A stretch of 64,000 nucleotides of DNA, taken from assembly GCA_951640195.1 (NCBI GenBank), contig OX621165.1, positions 558,001 to 622,000 on the forward strand, written 5' to 3'. The notes under the pieces were generated by a model. The model saw nothing but the letters and a program-made list of their open reading frames with translations. It ran no database searches and was not told the DNA's origin. This DNA is from Porpolomopsis calyptriformis. Taxonomy: Eukaryota > Basidiomycota > Agaricomycetes > Agaricales > Hygrophoraceae. A program made the translations under genes and the position numbers. Shown piece after piece: positions 1 to 10,274 of the stretch; position 1 is the stretch's first letter, and every line of letters starts with the position of its first letter.

Positions 1-193
1 GACTGGCCTGGGCGAATCGCGTAACGTCGTTCATGAAAGCATCGCGCGAGACGGCCGCGTGGTTGACAGTGACTTCGGAACCGGGAGAAAAGGTGGAATT
101 GAAGGCGGTGGGCAAGTCGAATTCCGAGCTTGCGTTGTCGTAGATTGAGCAGAGGCGTGATTGAACCCAGGCAGTGAGTGAGGATTGAGACAT
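1..193 (-). CDS. N-terminal part of a conserved-looking fungal hypothetical protein (cut by the window edge)
   Basis: An ATG at 193 opens a frame that runs off the window without a stop, giving 64 residues that begin MSQSSLTAWVQSRL. The segment is hydrophilic, has no signal peptide, and contains a phrase like 'FNSTFSPGSEVTVNHAAVS' followed by a short helix-like stretch. I recall similar phrases in small fungal proteins with an NTF2/SnoaL-like look, but that is only an impression. It lies head-to-tail with the hydrophobin on the same strand, 141 bp downstream of it. An overlapping frame in a different phase (31..270) looks spurious. The start is well placed; the function is unknown. Confidence 0.5.
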   Translation of the reverse strand, partial: MSQSSLTAWVQSRLCSIYDNASSEFDLPTAFNSTFSPGSEVTVNHAAVSRDAFMNDVTRFAQAS

Positions 194-334
194 GTTCGTT
201 GAGGGGCGATACTGTCTAACTTGGAAGATGAAGCGTCGTATGAAAACCATGATGAAAATATTTTGTTCAAACGGTCTAAGTCCTTGTAATTACCAAGTAT
301 CTACGAGTTTAGGTAGCCACTGCAAAATATTCTG

Positions 335-872
335 TTAGAGACGGATCGTAACGTGCGCAAGAGCCTTACGACGTGAGCACCCGACAGAAACAAAGCCATA
401 GAGATTGTTGTTGGCACAGCAAACCGGATTTTGGGGGCTCAAGGGGTGAAGGATTTAGACTGATGAGAATTATAATGGCAAGGTGGACACACCATTTGCC
501 AGACCCAACGGTAAGTGGCGAGCAAGCGATACCGATCAGTCCCTCGCTACTAAGGTCAGTGATGCCGAATGATATCAAGAGATCCGATATGTCTGGGTCG
601 GTTGCATGGCCAAGCTGAGCGCAACACTGGGGAAGGCAATTGAGCAAGGATCCAGAAGGCGAGGCACGTTTTGCGGCTGGGGAATAATCAAATCATGATA
701 ATGTCTAGTTGAAAACTGACGGACCGTTCACACGCGCGCCAAAGCTACTGGGCGGTAGGGGGGGAAGGCCACGTGCGAGGCGTGCACCGTTGGTCTCGGG
801 AACGGCAATAATCCGTACGGTAGCAGAGAGAGCAGCTGTAGCAACGAAGGCGAAAATGGCTGTGAACTTCAT
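335..872 (-). CDS. Class I-like hydrophobin, secreted, three exons
   Basis: Exons on the minus strand are 872-734, 676-493 and 437-335 (introns 57 and 55 nt), giving 141 aa. Residues 1-17 (MKFTAIFAFVATAALSA) form a typical signal peptide. They are followed by 'RLARGLPPLPP', a phrase I know from the pro-regions of Agaricomycete secreted proteins. Eight cysteines appear in hydrophobin order: C60, C64-C65, C98, C108, C114-C115, C128, with 'ACSPLTV' and 'PVCCANNNLYGFVSVGC' as the best landmarks. C108 forms only after splicing (TG+C), which supports intron 2. The C1-C2 spacing is short (three residues) and the tail after C128 is long and basic, so one more splice or sequence change is possible. 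Family role: self-assembly at air-water interfaces on hyphae or fruiting bodies. Confidence 0.75.
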
Positions 873-1154
873 TGACGTCCGCGAGACCGTGTTGGCATGC
901 CCGAGTGAAACGCAAATATATCGCTCGCAAGCCAAACGGGTAGAAAAGTTTTTGAAGAAGACTGGAGCGGTGCAAAAGCGACCATAATTCTAAAGGTTAA
1001 ATGTGATCAGTCTTCGGGAGTCTCAACCTTTAAGGCTAGCTTTTCGAGGAGGAAAGAATGCGAGCAGCTCGCGAGATGGATAGAACCGTCTTGGCAAACG
1101 CTGTGATATTATAATCTGGAAGTATTATGTAATTATTTGGTATTTATTTTGCTC

Positions 1155-1289
1155 GCGTTTACCACCACGCTGAGGTGAGACTCTCGTTTATCTTAAGTAG
1201 TACCTAATCTCACTCCTTTCGTAGTATACGTTGACAGGTACTACTAATATGCATATAGCGTTTACCACCACCCTCAGTATACGTTGACA
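1155..1289. repeat. Two interleaved short direct repeats upstream of the F-box gene
   Basis: A 14-nt block, gcgtttaccaccac, occurs at 1155-1168 and 1258-1271. A second 14-nt block, agtatacgttgaca, occurs at 1223-1236 and 1276-1289. They sit just before the coding part of the first F-box copy. They could be remnants of a small insertion or repeated regulatory sites; the sequence does not decide. The rest of 873-1154 holds nothing I can name. Confidence 0.5.
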
Positions 1290-1311
1290 TAATACAGTAT
1301 TTCATTCAACA

Positions 1312-2893
1312 GTGAGTTTAATTGTCGATGCAAATGTGATAGACTTTATACCATCAACAGTGGAACTACCCATCGAGCTCTGGATGGAGATCTTTGAAGA
1401 TTGCCAAATGGAAACCCTTCGTGATATCGCCTTGACCTCTCATGCGTTTCGATCAGCCATCTTGCCATTCATGTATCGCACCTTCATCTTCCACCCCTTC
1501 GTTATCAAACACGAGCTCCCCCCAGGTTGGGGGCGACCAGATCGGTTCATGCCTCCAATCAGCCAAGTAAACGAGGAAATCGAACGTTTGAATTTTTACA
1601 GTTCAGACCACATCATTCCCTTCGTCCGGGAAATACAGTTTGTCCCCTGGCCTGTCCCCTGGCATGATCCTTCAATCACTGCTGTCGACTCTGCCTCTTA
1701 CGATCCCCAGTACTTATCCAACAGATTTTATGAGACCCTGCCTCGTTTTGTTAATGTGCAAGTTATCCAATGCTCCGACATCGACTTCTGTGCCTTTGCT
1801 CTCCAACAATTAAATCGACTGCCCAATCTTCAAACGATTCATCTTAATGACTGCGATGCATTCCCAACCCTAGGCCTTGCTACGAATGTAATTCTGCACC
1901 TGAAATCGTTCTTTTTCTGGCATCAATTTTCATCCGGACAGGCAAGGTTAGATCAATGGATAGGCTTAATGGATGCCGAGACCCTTGAAGTTCTCCGAGT
2001 TGGACCGTATCAGTCTTCGTTGCCATTCTTCCGCAACATCGCCTCTGTTGGCCCCTTTTCTTCACTCCGCATACTCGAGATTACCATCCCAGCCGATATA
2101 TTTTCCCAGATACCTCTACTCCTTTCTAAAACTCCTGCCCTCCACCTTCTTATGATAGGAACGACACGTGGAGACGTTGAACGGAATAAGAAGCTTGCCA
2201 AGCAGTTCAGTTCGCCGTTGATATCACCGACACCCTATCTTTCCGAGTACCACGGTCCACACGAGTTGTTGCACGCGATCTTAGGCACGTCCACACAACT
2301 ACCACTCTTGCGGCAGTCCAGGCTATCCAGTCTTTCACCAGATGGTGATCATTCTGCCAACATATTGGATACATTATCCTCTCACGTTGAACAGTTGAAG
2401 GATCTCACTCATTTTCATGCCGATCTCTCTTCACTCACATACCACGATCTTTCAAAGTTCTGTTCCATGTTCCCCAATTTACAAATGCTGGTGCTAATGG
2501 CTACAAATCAGATGGTGCCAGTTACTGAAAGGGTGGGTGATAAACTAGATTTACACATCAAGCCACTCAGATTCAACGCTGCGTTTGTAGGGTTATTTGG
2601 ATGAGCTGGATGCCATTGCTTTACCGCCAGGAATTACTGCGTTTACTTTGGAATGGACACTAAGCGGTGAAAACCAGGACATAAATTCTGATCTCATCAC
2701 ATTGAAGGACAATCTTACGACACGATTCCCATCCTTGCGGCAGCTGTGGCTCTGCGATTGGAAGAAATCTGCTCTCCTCTGGAGAAAATGCGCATCCGGG
2801 GAAGAGGAGTCAAAGTTCCTTCCCAGTGCGTACCTTATTCTGACATTCCTGACTTTGGATACAGAAATTCATGCTTTGGCTAGTGGAAACTGA
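1312..2893 (+). CDS. F-box-like protein, paralogue A (start codon apparently lost)
   Basis: Exon 1 is 1312-2532 and exon 2 is 2591-2893; the intron (2533-2590, 58 nt) is identical in position to that of paralogue B at 8.0-9.8 kb. The spliced frame has about 507 codons. The N-terminal F-box-like motif includes 'LPIELWMEIFEDCQ' and is followed by 'IALTSHAFRSAILPFMYRTF'. The rest is a divergent leucine-rich-like region, the part that in this family recognises substrates for SCF ubiquitin ligase. No in-frame ATG lies between the upstream stop and the F-box; the frame begins at GTG. The ATG that matches paralogue B's second Met is present but out of frame by one base. The gene may therefore be a pseudogene, or may start from an unseen upstream exon. 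Confidence 0.65.
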
Positions 2894-3873
2894 GTCTCAG
2901 AGATGGAATTCTCGGGGGATACATCTACACTGGTTTTAGTAGGGTTTGGAACAATGTCGGTATTCACTCTTGGCATTTTGCTAAGATGTTGATGGATTTG
3001 GTAGGACGGATCGCACGAAAGTAAGAGCGGGGGCTGGCCATGTTACAAGCAGTGTCCGGCATCATCCAATACCGACACGAGGGACGAACCTTTCGGCAGA
3101 ATGTTGTTTTTCCTAATTATTTATTTTTTATGGTCTGGCATTTCATAAACCTTACTCCACTCGCATGCGACCATCCCGTAACGGTCCTGCCAGATAGTGC
3201 ACGAATCTAACCAACTGCAGGATGTGCGTCAAAAATTGTTTTCCAACATAGTCACCCTTGGAACGTATGGATCCTACTTTGTGAATTGGGAACGGATGCA
3301 CTGTCCTGTTTGCATCTAGCACGAAGACTTGAATGTAATCAGTGCCATCTCTTTGCGCGCGTAGGTATTCTTGCGCTTATATATTATCAATGTGAGCAGC
3401 TCACCCATTCATGGTCGGTCGAGCTTACCATCCGTCAAACGATCAATCATACATGATGCGACTCGGAGCCCTACAGCCGACCGCTCATATGCGACAACTA
3501 TTGCTTTGCCCGCATACATCAATTGATCGTGCACTCCCGGGGTTAGAGTAATAATACATACCTCTGACCCACATCCTTGTTGTTGGCTGGTTGTTTTCCA
3601 TTCGACGGTAGTGCATATTGAGCCATGCGGTATTTGTGCACACCCATCCATCTAGGATCGAATAGTCCGTTTTGGTATATGCAAGAGAAACTTCACGGGA
3701 GAGAAGCCTGATGAAAATTTATTGTACCATGAAGGAGCAGGAATAATAACTTATGGACATTCGACCTACCCCGCAGATTTCTATATATCCCAGCGAGCTT
3801 AGGAGAAAATGTCATTGTATGATAGATTTCGCCTCTTTGTGATTAACCGGGCTTCCTGTGGTGCTCCCGGTAT
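2894..3873. other. Intergenic stretch without a recognisable gene
   Basis: About 1 kb between F-box copy A and the TPR relic. Only short open frames occur, for example 80 codons on the minus strand at 3409-3651, and they show no family motif. The stretch is AT-richer than the flanking coding sequence. Confidence 0.5.
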
Positions 3874-4460
3874 TTAGGGTCTTGTGGACTTCTCGAGGCG
3901 GGCTACAGTCTGCTTGCAGAGTGTCTCGGCCTTGTCGCGTAGTCTTTGTAACTCGTAAATACAGGCGAGGCTGTTCACCGACGTAAGCGTGTCTGGGTGG
4001 TCAATGCCCGGATAGTTCTCTCTGCCAGCCAATGCCCGTTTATAGAGAGTTTCTCAGCTTCATCGTACCGCCCTTGTGACTTGTAAACACCCGCAAGGTT
4101 GTGCATCGATGTAAGCGTGTCTGGGTGGTTGGCACCCAGATGGTCCTCTCTGCCAGTCAATGCCCGCCTGCAGAGTGTCTCAGCCTCGTCGTAGCATCCT
4201 TGCAACCGATAAACACCTGCGAGGTGGTCCACCGACGTAAGCGTGGATGGGTGGTTGGCACCCAGATGATCCTCGTAGCCCAGCTAATGCCTGCTTGTAG
4301 TGTGTCTCAGCATCGTTGTATCGGCCCTGTGAGTAGTAAACGTTTGCAATGTTGTTCACCGACGTAAGTGCGAAAGGGTGGTCGGTGTCCTCTCTATCAG
4401 CTATTGCCCGCTTATAAAGGGTCTCAGCCTCTTCGTATCCCTTGTGAGTAGTCGCTGCGC
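3874..4460 (-). pseudogene. Relic of a tetratricopeptide (TPR) tandem-repeat protein
   Basis: Read on the minus strand, at least four 42-residue TPR units can be followed (pattern 'LAGVYxxQGRYDEAETLxxRAL' then 'xHPDTLTSVxN'). This is the kinesin-light-chain/NPHP3 type common at the C-terminus of fungal NLR-like proteins. The array is broken by a 1-nt insertion near 4275 and a 2-nt insertion near 4045. The last unit ends at a stop at 3874-3876. No N-terminal nucleotide-binding domain is visible upstream, only unrelated sequence from about 4460 on. I read it as the decayed C-terminal array of a lost NLR-type or similar gene, partly overlapped by the promoter of the phosphatase gene on the other strand. 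Confidence 0.7.
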
Positions 4461-4574
4461 TGTGAGCTAGCTTTGAATTTGAGCAAATCACTGCACCAAA
4501 CAATATTTGATGCAAACTATACACGTTCCTTTCGCGACCGGAGGTTGTAGATCTTATATTTTGCCACATTCAAG

Positions 4575-5894
4575 ATGACTGCAAGGACATACGAGGTGAT
4601 TGTTTTGTTTTTTCACTGTTCTTAACCAGAAAAACGAAGCTAGCGTGTTTCTTGAGCAGACAGTGTCCGGGTTCTTTGTCCATGACGATCCAAATTTCAT
4701 TCCAGAGGCTGTGAGTGCCACTCCTGTTGTATATTCCCTCCTGGAAATTTAATTTAGCACCCACAACCCCTCATAGTTACCATCTCGGTTTGGTCTTCTG
4801 GACGATTCTTCCGATCGCTGGATTACATTCCAGTCTGATATCGACAGACTCAATAAGAATGCCGACAATTGCACATCCTACAAAGTACTCTTCCTTGGTA
4901 GACATGGCGAAGGATTTCGTACGTCTCGCCATGCTCCTCTGCGATTTGCTGACCGCTGTCTCTCAATTGATAGATAATGTCGCTGAGCGGAAATATGAGG
5001 TCTCAAATCTAATTTTCTCTTTCTCTCTTTTACTTATCACCATCCTTGCGTTAGACTTGGGACAGGCAAGTGAATAGTCTTTCTTTCTAGTGTATCCTTC
5101 AACCCGACGACATATCTTCAGTTATTGGAGTATGCTCGAAGGGGATAGCGAACTTAGATGGGGCCGTACGTATTGTAGCACTTCCGCCGTCCCCCCATTT
5201 ACTTAACTAATCACAGCCGATCCCGAACTTACCGAGCTCGGAGAATCGCAGGCAATTGCAGCTAACAACTTGTGGAAAGCTGAAGTCGCTGCACATATTC
5301 CGCTACCGCAGAAGATATATTGCAGTTCCCTAACACGCGCTCTGCGTACGAATGTTATCACGTTTGACGGCATCCCTCTCGATAGTGGTATAAAGAAGAT
5401 CGTCGTCGAGGTTAGAGATTCCGTCGCATCCGTGTCACGTCTCACCAGCAGATCGACTTGCAGAATTGCCGAGAACAGAATGGTGTGCACACATGCGACA
5501 AACGGAGGAGTAGGTCATACATCCAAGCCAGGTTCCCGCAGTTTGCAATTGAAGAAGGGTTTACGGAAGCTGATGAACTATGGACGACTTTAGAAAGAGA
5601 GAGTATAGCGGATGTTGTTCGTCGCGCAAAGTTAGTTTTGGACATGATATTCGACCGCGACCGTGAAACTTGTGAGTCTGATGTCTGTATATATTCCGGC
5701 CTCCTGACAATCTTGAACAGATATATCTATAACAGCCCACTCGGGAACAATTGACGCGTTTTTGACTGCTCTTGGTCGCGCTCCGTGCGGCTTGCCTACC
5801 GGAGGTAGGGTAGCTTGAGTCTTTTTTTACCTTCTCTCATTGCGGATCGATAGGTGTTTTACCAGTTATTGTCAAGTCAAAGTATGGCGCTTAG
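4575..5894 (+). CDS. Histidine phosphatase superfamily (phosphoglycerate-mutase-like, PMU1 type)
   Basis: Ten exons: 4575-4595, 4660-4710, 4777-4918, 4974-4999, 5055-5065, 5122-5165, 5217-5410, 5464-5671, 5721-5804, 5854-5894; 273 aa. The catalytic RHG motif is split by intron 3 and reads 'GRHGEGFHNVAE' after splicing (R66, H67). Other family landmarks are 'LTELGESQA', 'SSLTRAL', 'GVHTCDKRRSRSYI' and the second catalytic His in 'TAHSGT' (H239). Exon 5 is only 11 nt, and the intron after it starts with GC (AG|GCAAGT), a GC-AG intron. The family removes phosphate through a phospho-histidine intermediate; the substrate cannot be told from sequence. The next gene starts 75 bp downstream on the same strand. 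Confidence 0.88.
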
Positions 5895-5969
5895 ATGGGC
5901 AAAGACCAGAGATGGCTTCATTAGATCTTAGATCGTACATACTGTTACTAGACGGCCTCTTTGTCGCTC

Positions 5970-7576
5970 ATGGCATCAATATTGGTACATTTGGTCTTCA
6001 TCCACGGGTTTCAAGGTATTCATCTCATAGTTTTACACGAAGCAGTCCCCAATTGAATAGTCAGGCAACGATACCACTTTTCAGGTGAGGGTCATCAGCC
6101 CCAGTCGCTCAAATACCAAAGCGATCTGTAGTCGTTTCCAACCCATCTTCACGAGCATCTATCCTCTCGTTTACCTTCGCACCTCAAGATCCAGACTAGC
6201 TTGTATCCAACATATAAGAGCGTGAAACCCATCTCCCATGCTACTCGCAACTTCCTTGGATGGTAGGTTGTATCCAAACCATGTAATGATCTCACTTGAG
6301 TGGTAACAATCCAAGGCTCGCAACACAACCTCCTGCCGCCGTCATTCTCCTCGGTCATTCCATGGGTGGTCTCCTGGCCGCGGAGGCAGCAACTGACACT
6401 TCCAACCATGCCCCTTCACATCCCAAACCCTACCGCATCATCGGGTTGGTGGCCTTCGATACACCATACCTAGGCATGCATCCACACATCGGTAAGATGA
6501 GAACCATCCAGGACTGAAACGAGTTTAGAGAGCGGGATTCGCACAGTGATCAGCGGAATAGTCTCTTTATTGCCGAAAGGTCGCGGCGGAGGTGATAAGA
6601 TGACGGAATTGGAAAAGAACAAACGGACGAACAACGAGATGAATGATGAGAAACAAGTGAAGATAGTGGATGACAATGTTACTGACGAATGGGAGGTATT
6701 TAAGAAGAGTTTAGAGGGTATGGTTCCATTTTGTGGCTTTCCGCTTTCAATCTAACCTGACTTTCGCTTCGTGCAGTTCCTGGGCATCGCATATTTCGCC
6801 CCAACTCTCCACATTCTCGACCCGCATCCCCTTCTCCGACTCCGTCGCCAGGTCGAATTTCTCCCTTCCTTGACCCAACAATCGCCCTCCTTTCAAGCCA
6901 TGGCAACGAACGGTTCGCCCGCTGGTTACGCAAACACGGGGACGAACCATTCACCGCAGGAGTACGTTGGGTTGTTGAGCATTTCCAGTTCGGTGTATGT
7001 ATGTTCGACCCCTCCGGGTTGAAAGAGAGGTATCGAAAGTTGGTGGCATGGAATGGACACTGGGTCAACTATTGGACGGAAACCATCCCGAGGAAAGCGA
7101 AAACCAAGGTATCCCACGAGGAGAATGTTAAGCAGGAGCAGCTGTTGAATGATTATGTCGCCTTGGTCGAGGCAGATATACCGTTACACTCCGTCGACCC
7201 TGCGGTGGTTTCCGATCCATTTGAAACCAAGTCTGCCGAGCCGCGATTGGAATCAGAATCCAAAATCCAAAAATCTAACTTTGCTGTTCCGAAAGAGCTT
7301 CCTGCGATCGAGAAGAGTAAAGGGAAGGGTTTCGTTCCAGAACTTTGTGAATGGGATAGGGAGAAGTTGATACCTGCTAGGCGCTTTATCATTCGGCCTG
7401 TCGGGCTTAGCAGCACGCTAGGCGGAGCGGATAGGTGGGAGAAGGTGCGGATCGGTGGGGTGGAGGATGAGGTGGCGGCCCATTGCGGTTTATTCATACC
7501 GGGACAGAATTTGGAGTACGAAGACTTCGTAGAAAGAGTCGGGAAGATGGTCCTGGGGTGGTGTGAAACGTTGTAG
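5970..7576 (+). CDS. Alpha/beta hydrolase, DUF676/lipase-like
   Basis: Six exons: 5970-6015, 6065-6084, 6132-6262, 6316-6491, 6547-6717, 6777-7576; 447 aa. The N-terminus 'VHLVFIHGFQGNDTTFQ' is the oxyanion-hole strand of serine hydrolases. The nucleophile elbow is 'LLGHSMGGLLAAE', with Ser in GHSMG. The C-terminal part carries 'WEKVRIGGVEDEVAAHCGLF', which I know from fungal members annotated as putative serine esterases. A lysine-rich insert, 'GDKMTELEKNKRTNNEMN', sits mid-protein. The natural substrate is unknown. Exon 2 has only 20 nt. No signal peptide is visible, so it is probably intracellular. Confidence 0.85.
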
Positions 7577-8005
7577 ATCAAGGTCCGATTTCTATTGGTG
7601 CAGCTTCCACTGACTGAATGGGATTGAATCAGGAATATCGGATACGATAATCATTCTAAAGATGGCCCCTCGGTCTTGAATATGCTCTGGCACGGTATTT
7701 GTCTTTCTGTATTTACTCTGACGGTTATCAGCCGCGTATAGTCATCCTATGGAATGCAGTTTTTTTTACCGCCACGATCATCCGTTAACCATTCCACGAA
7801 AAGCGTCACTGCGGCTGTTTTCTGATTGCCGCCCTTCTCTAGCAAGAGCGTTGCTATGTTGGTTAGAAAAACTTTGAGGCAGTTCAATCTTGATTCTTTT
7901 TCGAAAAAGCTAGTCTCAAGGGTTGAGTGGGATTATCAGAGTATGTGCGAATGAAGCAAATGGTTGTTGCGTACTCAATACCACTTCTCGCAACGAGACT
8001 GCACC
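7577..8005. other. Convergent intergenic stretch, no gene seen
   Basis: About 430 bp between the stop of the hydrolase and the stop of F-box copy B. It is AT-rich with a poly-T run near 7760. Nothing else is recognisable. Confidence 0.5.
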
Positions 8006-9828
8006 TCAAAGAGCCTGGTTGGGCGCTCTTTGGCCAATCCTTGACCAAGGAATGCCCAAGTACAGATCCGTTGAAATGGGGGCTTGCTGCGCGAACCATC
8101 CTATTAAAAGCTCGTAACGCAACTTGCTGCCGAAAAAAAAAAGGCAGCGTGACTCGATGGAATACACCACGCTTATTAATAAAACAATTCTGCACGAACA
8201 ACTCGCGCTTGAAAGGTCCGAACTCCCGCTTCCACTAGCCGAAGCATGAGGCTCTGTATCCAGACTGGGGAGTGGTAGAATAAGGTACGCACGGTGAGCG
8301 AGCTCTAATACCTCTTCTCCCGATTCATTTCTTCTCCAGAGGAGTGCAGATTTATTCCAATCGCAGAGCCACAGCCTCTGCAAGGATGGGAATCGCGTCG
8401 CAAGATGATCCTTGAATGCAACATGCTTAGAATTTATGTCCTGGTTGTCATCGCTTAGTGTCCATTCTAAAGCAAAGGTAATAATTCCCGGCGGTAAAGG
8501 AATGGCATCCAACGCGTCCAGAAAACCCTACAAACGCAGCATTGAATCTCAGTGGTTTGATGTTCAAAACCTAGTCTATCACCTACCTCTTGAGTAACTG
8601 GAACTGCGGAATCTGCAGCCACTAGCGCCAGCTCTTGTAAATTGGGGAATATACAACAAAACTTTGAAAGATCGCGGTATGTGAGTGAACGGAATGAGGA
8701 GTGAAAATGGGTGAGCTCTTTCAACTGTTCAAGATATGCAGCGTGAGAGGACACTGAATCCAAAATGATAGCAGAAGAATCGCCATGTCGTGAAAGACTG
8801 ATTAGACGCAACCGCCGCAAAAGCCGCGGTTGAGATTTTTGTGTGGATGTGCCTAAGATGGCATGCAGTAGCTCGTGTGGACCTTGGTACTCGGAAAGAT
8901 AGGGGGTGGGTGATATCAGCGGCGAACTGAATTGCTCGGCGATCCTCCTATCCTGATCGAAGTTGCTTTGTGACACTGTCAAGATGAGAAAGCGGAGGGC
9001 AGGAGTTTTAGATAAGAGCAGAGGTATCTGGGAAAATATGTCGGTTGAAATGGAAATCCTGAGTGTGTGAAGCGAAGAAAAAGGGCCAGCAGATGCAATG
9101 TCACGGAAGAAGAAGGACGAAGACCGATCCGGCCCAACTTGGAGGACTTCAAGGGTCTCCGCTTCCATTAAGCCCATCCATTGGTCTATTCCTATTCCGT
9201 TCAATTTTTCAAGCGAACCATGATGCCAGAATAAGAATGATTGCAAGTGCAAAGTTGCATTTGCAGAAAGGGGTGGGGTCGCTGGCGCACTGCAGCCAAC
9301 AAGATCGATGTTTCGAAGATTGGGCATTTTATGTAGTTGTTGGAGAGCAAAGTCATCAAGGTCTATGTCGGTGCATCTGATAATTTGAGCATTAACGAAA
9401 AGGGGCAGGGCTTCATAAAATTTGTTGGATAAGTCCTCGAGATCGTCACAGGCAGACTCCGAGTCAGACACAACCCAACTCGAAGGTTTAAACCAGGGGG
9501 TAAAGTTAAGTTCACGGACGAAGGGCACGATGCGGTCTGAAATGTAGAAATTCAACCGCCGTATTTCATCGTGTGTTAGGCTGGTTGGAAGCATGAACCG
9601 GTGTGATCGTCTCCAAGGTTCGTTGGCCTTGTTGTCAACACTGAAGGGGTGAAACATGAAGGTGCGATACATGAATGGCAAGATGGCCAATCGAAAAGCG
9701 TGACAAGTCAAGGCGATATTGGGCAGAGTTTCCTTTTGGCAATCTTCAAAGATCTCCATCCACAGCTCGATGGGTAGCGGCTCAACTGTTGACTTTATAG
9801 AGTCTGTCATGTTTTGATGCTCTGCCAT
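8006..9828 (-). CDS. F-box-like protein, paralogue B
   Basis: Exons on the minus strand are 9828-8587 and 8527-8006 (intron 59 nt, same place as in paralogue A); 587 aa. The start is the ATG at 9828 (MAEHQNMTDSIK). An in-frame TTG 30 bp upstream is not a plausible fungal start. The F-box-like part includes 'LPIELWMEIFEDCQKETL', and the long C-terminal half aligns with paralogue A throughout. After 'EPHASASGS' paralogue A stops, but B reads on for about 78 more codons, ending in a basic and hydrophobic tail without a domain. Likely role: substrate adaptor of an SCF ubiquitin ligase (inference from the F-box). The pair is inverted and brackets three loci. Confidence 0.75.
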
Positions 9829-10274
9829 TGAAGTTTGGGAGAAATGCCATCGAATCAATGTTTGGGCTTACCCATCAGTGGTTTGAATGAGGTGTTGTTG
9901 GTGTCGTAGTGGATCAGGGCAAAGTTTGATCAAGCTTTCTATCTTAGCCAGATGGTAGAGTAAATAGAAAGCATAACACTCTGCCTAAAAGTTCATTCGT
10001 CCCTTGTGTCGGCATTATACGGTAATGCTAGAGACAACTTGTAACACAGCATCCGCTCTTAGCCTGTGCACCAAGTCCATCAACATCTCAGCAAAATGCC
10101 AGATGTCGGTCACTATTCTAAACCCTACCTAAAACCATCAAATCTCTGGGTTTTCGCAATCTTAGAGTGGCGGATAAAAGTGCATGTTCTGTTGCCATTT
10201 ATTCTCAAGCATGTTTATCTGGTCATTGTTTCATTTGAGGTTACATGTAACGAAGACACTTGTAACAATTGTCT
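9829..10274. other. Intergenic stretch, 5' side of F-box copy B and 3' side of the transporter
   Basis: About 446 bp, AT-rich, without a coding frame carrying a known motif. It should contain the promoter of F-box copy B and the terminator of the transporter gene. Confidence 0.45.

Noticed and set aside
9826..9858. Upstream start of F-box copy B at 9858
   Set aside because: That codon is TTG; fungal nuclear genes start at ATG, and an ATG is available at 9828.
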